A stretch of 64,000 nucleotides of DNA from NCBI GenBank assembly GCA_963839685.1, contig CAWIVS010000008.1, forward strand, positions 1 to 64,000. The letters are read 5' to 3'. Source of the DNA: CADEED01 sp963839685. Lineage in GTDB: Bacteria; Pseudomonadota; Gammaproteobacteria; Steroidobacterales; Steroidobacteraceae. Position numbers and translations under genes: made by a program. Under the pieces are notes generated by a model, which was not told the DNA's origin, ran no database searches, and worked only from the letters and a program-made list of their open reading frames with translations. Positions 62,182 through 64,000 of this stretch are shown piece by piece; position 1 is the stretch's first letter, and every line of letters begins with the position of its first letter.

Positions 62182-63879
62182 ATGAAACCGCGCACACTGC
62201 TGCCGCTCCTCGCGCTGTTGCTCACCGCTTGCGGCACGAAGCAGGAGCATGCCACGGCCGATCTCGTAGTGCGCAATGCCGATGTGCGCACCCAGGACGG
62301 CGCCGCGCCCACCGCCACCGCTCTCGCCGTGAGCGGCGACAGGATCGTCTTCGTCGGCGCCGAGCAAGGCGTCGCTGAATGGATAGGCCCAAGCACCCGC
62401 GTGATCGATGCCGGCGGCCACACCGTGCTTCCCGGCCTCATCGACACCCACATCCACGCCGCCGAAGGGGCGCTCTCGCTCGGCGGCTGCACGCTGCACA
62501 ACAAACAGCTCAAGATCACCGAAGCCGCCGATACCATCCGCGCCTGCATCGCGGCCGACAAGACCTCCACGTGGATCGTGGTGAACGAAGTCAATCCGGC
62601 GGGCTTCAAGGCGAATCGTCAGGATCTCGACGCCATCGAACGTGAGCGCCCACTGTTCCTGTGGGGTGCCGATGGCCACTCCGCCTGGGTGAACACGCGC
62701 GGGCTCGAACTCGCCGGCATCACGCGCGACACGCCGGATCCGGACGCTGGCCGCATCGAACGCGACGCCCGGGGCGATGCCACCGGATTCCTCGTTGAGA
62801 GCGCCACCGGCCTTGCGCTCTCGAAAATGGAGCAGGCCACGCCCGTGCAGCGTCTCGACGCCCTGCGCAAGGTGCTGCCGCTGCTGCACGGCGCCGGCAT
62901 CACCAGCTACCTCGAGGCCAACACCGACGAACCCACCGTCGATGCCTACGTCGAACTCGCGAAACGCCACGAACTGACCGCCCGAGTCACCGTCGCCTTC
63001 GAAACCAGCTTCCCCAGCGGCCCTGAAGAATTCAAGCGCCTGGAAGGCTTGCGCGCCAGGCTCACCGATCCGCTGTTCCGTGGCGACTTCATCAAACTAT
63101 TCGCCGACGGCGTGCTCGAGTACCCCACGCAGACCGCCGCATTGCTCGAGCCGTACCACGACGCCAGCGGCAAGCCCGGCAAGTCCACCGGCGAGCTTTA
63201 CATTCCGCCCGCCAAGATGAATGCATTCATCGCGGAGGCAGGCAAACGCAATTTCAACATCCACGTACACGCCATCGGCGACGGCGCCGTACGCGAGACT
63301 CTCGACGCCTTCGCCGCCGCGCGCGCTGCGGGCAGCAAGCAGCTGTTCAGCATCGCGCACCTGCAGCTGATCGAGATTGCCGACATCCCGCGTTTCTCGA
63401 AGCTCGACGTGTATCCGTCCGTGCAGCTGCTGTGGGCACAGCCAGACAATTACAGCATCGACGCGCTTACTCCCTGGCTGGGTACCGAACGCATGAGCCG
63501 ACAGTATCCCGCGCGCTCACTCGTCGATGCCGGAGCATCCGTCGCCGGCGGCAGCGACTGGGATGTGAGCAGCTACAACCCCTTCGAGGCCATGGCTACC
63601 GCGATCTCGCGCAAGAATCCCGAACAGCCCGAGCGGGCACCGCTCAACCCCGGGGAGTCGATGACCCTGGATGAGATGCTCGCCGCCTACACCATCAACG
63701 CCGCGCGACTGATGGGCCGGGAACGCGAAATTGGTTCGCTCAGCGTCGGAAAGTTCGCGGACGTCATCGTGCTCGATCGCAAATTCTCGGCGCAGACCAG
63801 CGCCGGAGAGGTACGCGCTACCCGGCCCACCCAGGTGTTTTTCGGCGGACGGGACGTGATGCCGGCGGGAGTCAACTAG
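62182..63879 (+). CDS. Exported amidohydrolase lipoprotein (YtcJ-like)
   Basis: 565 residues. Lipobox LLTAC near residue 15 predicts a lipoprotein. Amidohydrolase 3 motifs: metal-binding HTVLPGLIDTHIHAAEGAL near residue 80, a second His region FNIHVHAIGDGAVRETLDAF near 360, and metal Asp region VAGGSDWDVSSYNPFEA near 455. C-terminal TINAARLMGREREIGSLSVG, then KFADVIVLD, is standard. Substrate is unknown. The stop overlaps the partial minus-strand gene. Confidence 0.9.
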   Translation: MKPRTLLPLLALLLTACGTKQEHATADLVVRNADVRTQDGAAPTATALAVSGDRIVFVGAEQGVAEWIGPSTRVIDAGGHTVLPGLIDTHIHAAEGALSLGGCTLHNKQLKITEAADTIRACIAADKTSTWIVVNEVNPAGFKANRQDLDAIERERPLFLWGADGHSAWVNTRGLELAGITRDTPDPDAGRIERDARGDATGFLVESATGLALSKMEQATPVQRLDALRKVLPLLHGAGITSYLEANTDEPTVDAYVELAKRHELTARVTVAFETSFPSGPEEFKRLEGLRARLTDPLFRGDFIKLFADGVLEYPTQTAALLEPYHDASGKPGKSTGELYIPPAKMNAFIAEAGKRNFNIHVHAIGDGAVRETLDAFAAARAAGSKQLFSIAHLQLIEIADIPRFSKLDVYPSVQLLWAQPDNYSIDALTPWLGTERMSRQYPARSLVDAGASVAGGSDWDVSSYNPFEAMATAISRKNPEQPERAPLNPGESMTLDEMLAAYTINAARLMGREREIGSLSVGKFADVIVLDRKFSAQTSAGEVRATRPTQVFFGGRDVMPAGVN

Positions 63880-64000
63880 TCCGGTCTGGCCCGCGGCTCC
63901 GGCCGTGAACCCTGGTTGGCCCGTACCAACAGGTAGCGCGTCAGGCGCGGAAAGTGCCGCGCCATGAAAATGGTCACCTTCGCATGGAAGGTGACGACGA
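63876..64000 (-). CDS. C-terminal end of an unidentified protein (partial)
   Basis: About 40 codons at the right edge, minus strand, reading VVTFHAKVTIFMARHFPRLT then YLLVRANQGSRPEPRARPD and TAG. No stop interrupts it, and a convergent end with the amidohydrolase is plausible. An SDR-type C-terminus is one possibility; too little is visible to name it. Confidence 0.35.
   Translation of the reverse strand, partial: VVTFHAKVTIFMARHFPRLTRYLLVRANQGSRPEPRARPD

Noticed and set aside
1..64000. Recurring GTTAG/CTAAC pentamers, often as TTGTTAGG or GCTAACTAC
   Set aside because: A rough estimate from base composition predicts more occurrences than I noticed, so no enrichment as an uptake or restriction motif is supported.
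1..64000. tRNA, rRNA, CRISPR or prophage
   Set aside because: No T-loop/acceptor-like structures, no spaced direct repeats, and no integrase, portal or terminase gene were found.

Overview
The window is a GC-rich (roughly two-thirds G+C) chromosomal segment of a Gram-negative bacterium. Gene order is gammaproteobacterial: lptF-lptG diverging from pepA-holC, a divergent metG-side/apbC-dcd block, RnfB-nth-DUF1841, aceE-aceF-lpdA, and hda beside a DUF2066 gene diverging from purM-purN. The mix of housekeeping genes with a xylanase and other carbohydrate genes fits a free-living heterotroph. A Nevskiales/Steroidobacterales-like lineage is possible but is only inference. No tRNA, rRNA, CRISPR, prophage or transposase gene was seen.

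Layout. 1-3.3 kb: LPS export (lptG partial, lptF) diverging from pepA-holC. 3.3-6.9 kb: an accessory insert (sulfotransferase, secreted M20 amidohydrolase, decayed lectin-like gene) separating holC from valS. 9.7-13.6 kb: MoxR/DUF58/transglutaminase triad. 13.6-18.7 kb: minus-strand transporter, prfC, rimI, type-4 uracil-DNA glycosylase, pssA. 18.7-26.6 kb: proS, a lytic transglycosylase, acyP, a WrbA-like flavoprotein, hda, CDP-alcohol phosphatidyltransferase, DUF2066, purMN, DUF3108. 26.7-29.6 kb: dcd carrying an intein, and apbC. 29.8-34.7 kb: a HEAT-repeat Ser/Thr kinase followed by pilT and pilU. 34.7-39.5 kb: metG, pyrD, an RnfB-like ferredoxin, nth, DUF1841. 40.4-41.7 kb: HNH (13E12-type) gene. 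41.9-48.0 kb: pyruvate dehydrogenase operon. 48.2-52.0 kb: pyrC, rnt, a DUF1289-Grx4 gene, a urate-oxidase-N-like membrane protein, nadC. 52-55 kb: ABC exporter (membrane fusion protein, ATPase, permease). 55-60 kb: deacetylase, PEP mutase-like, GH10 xylanase, GNAT, DUF1080-esterase. 60-64 kb: AraC regulator, DUF1761, a DUF4287-SRPBCC protein, an amidohydrolase and one partial gene.

The most notable object is an intein of about 376 residues inserted directly after the catalytic-motif arginine of dCTP deaminase. It has a C-terminal Asn followed by Cys+1, an HNH-like core, and an Ala where the penultimate His is usual.

A second window-wide pattern is single-base frame breaks in many otherwise well-conserved genes: holC, dcd-intein, pilT, metG, nth, aceF (two), pyrC, the PEP mutase-like gene, the HNH gene (two) and probably the 5' end of pyrD. 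Restoring one base gives the normal family length in nearly every case, and several breaks lie in homopolymers. Indel errors in the assembly are the simplest explanation, so these genes are annotated over their full intended span.
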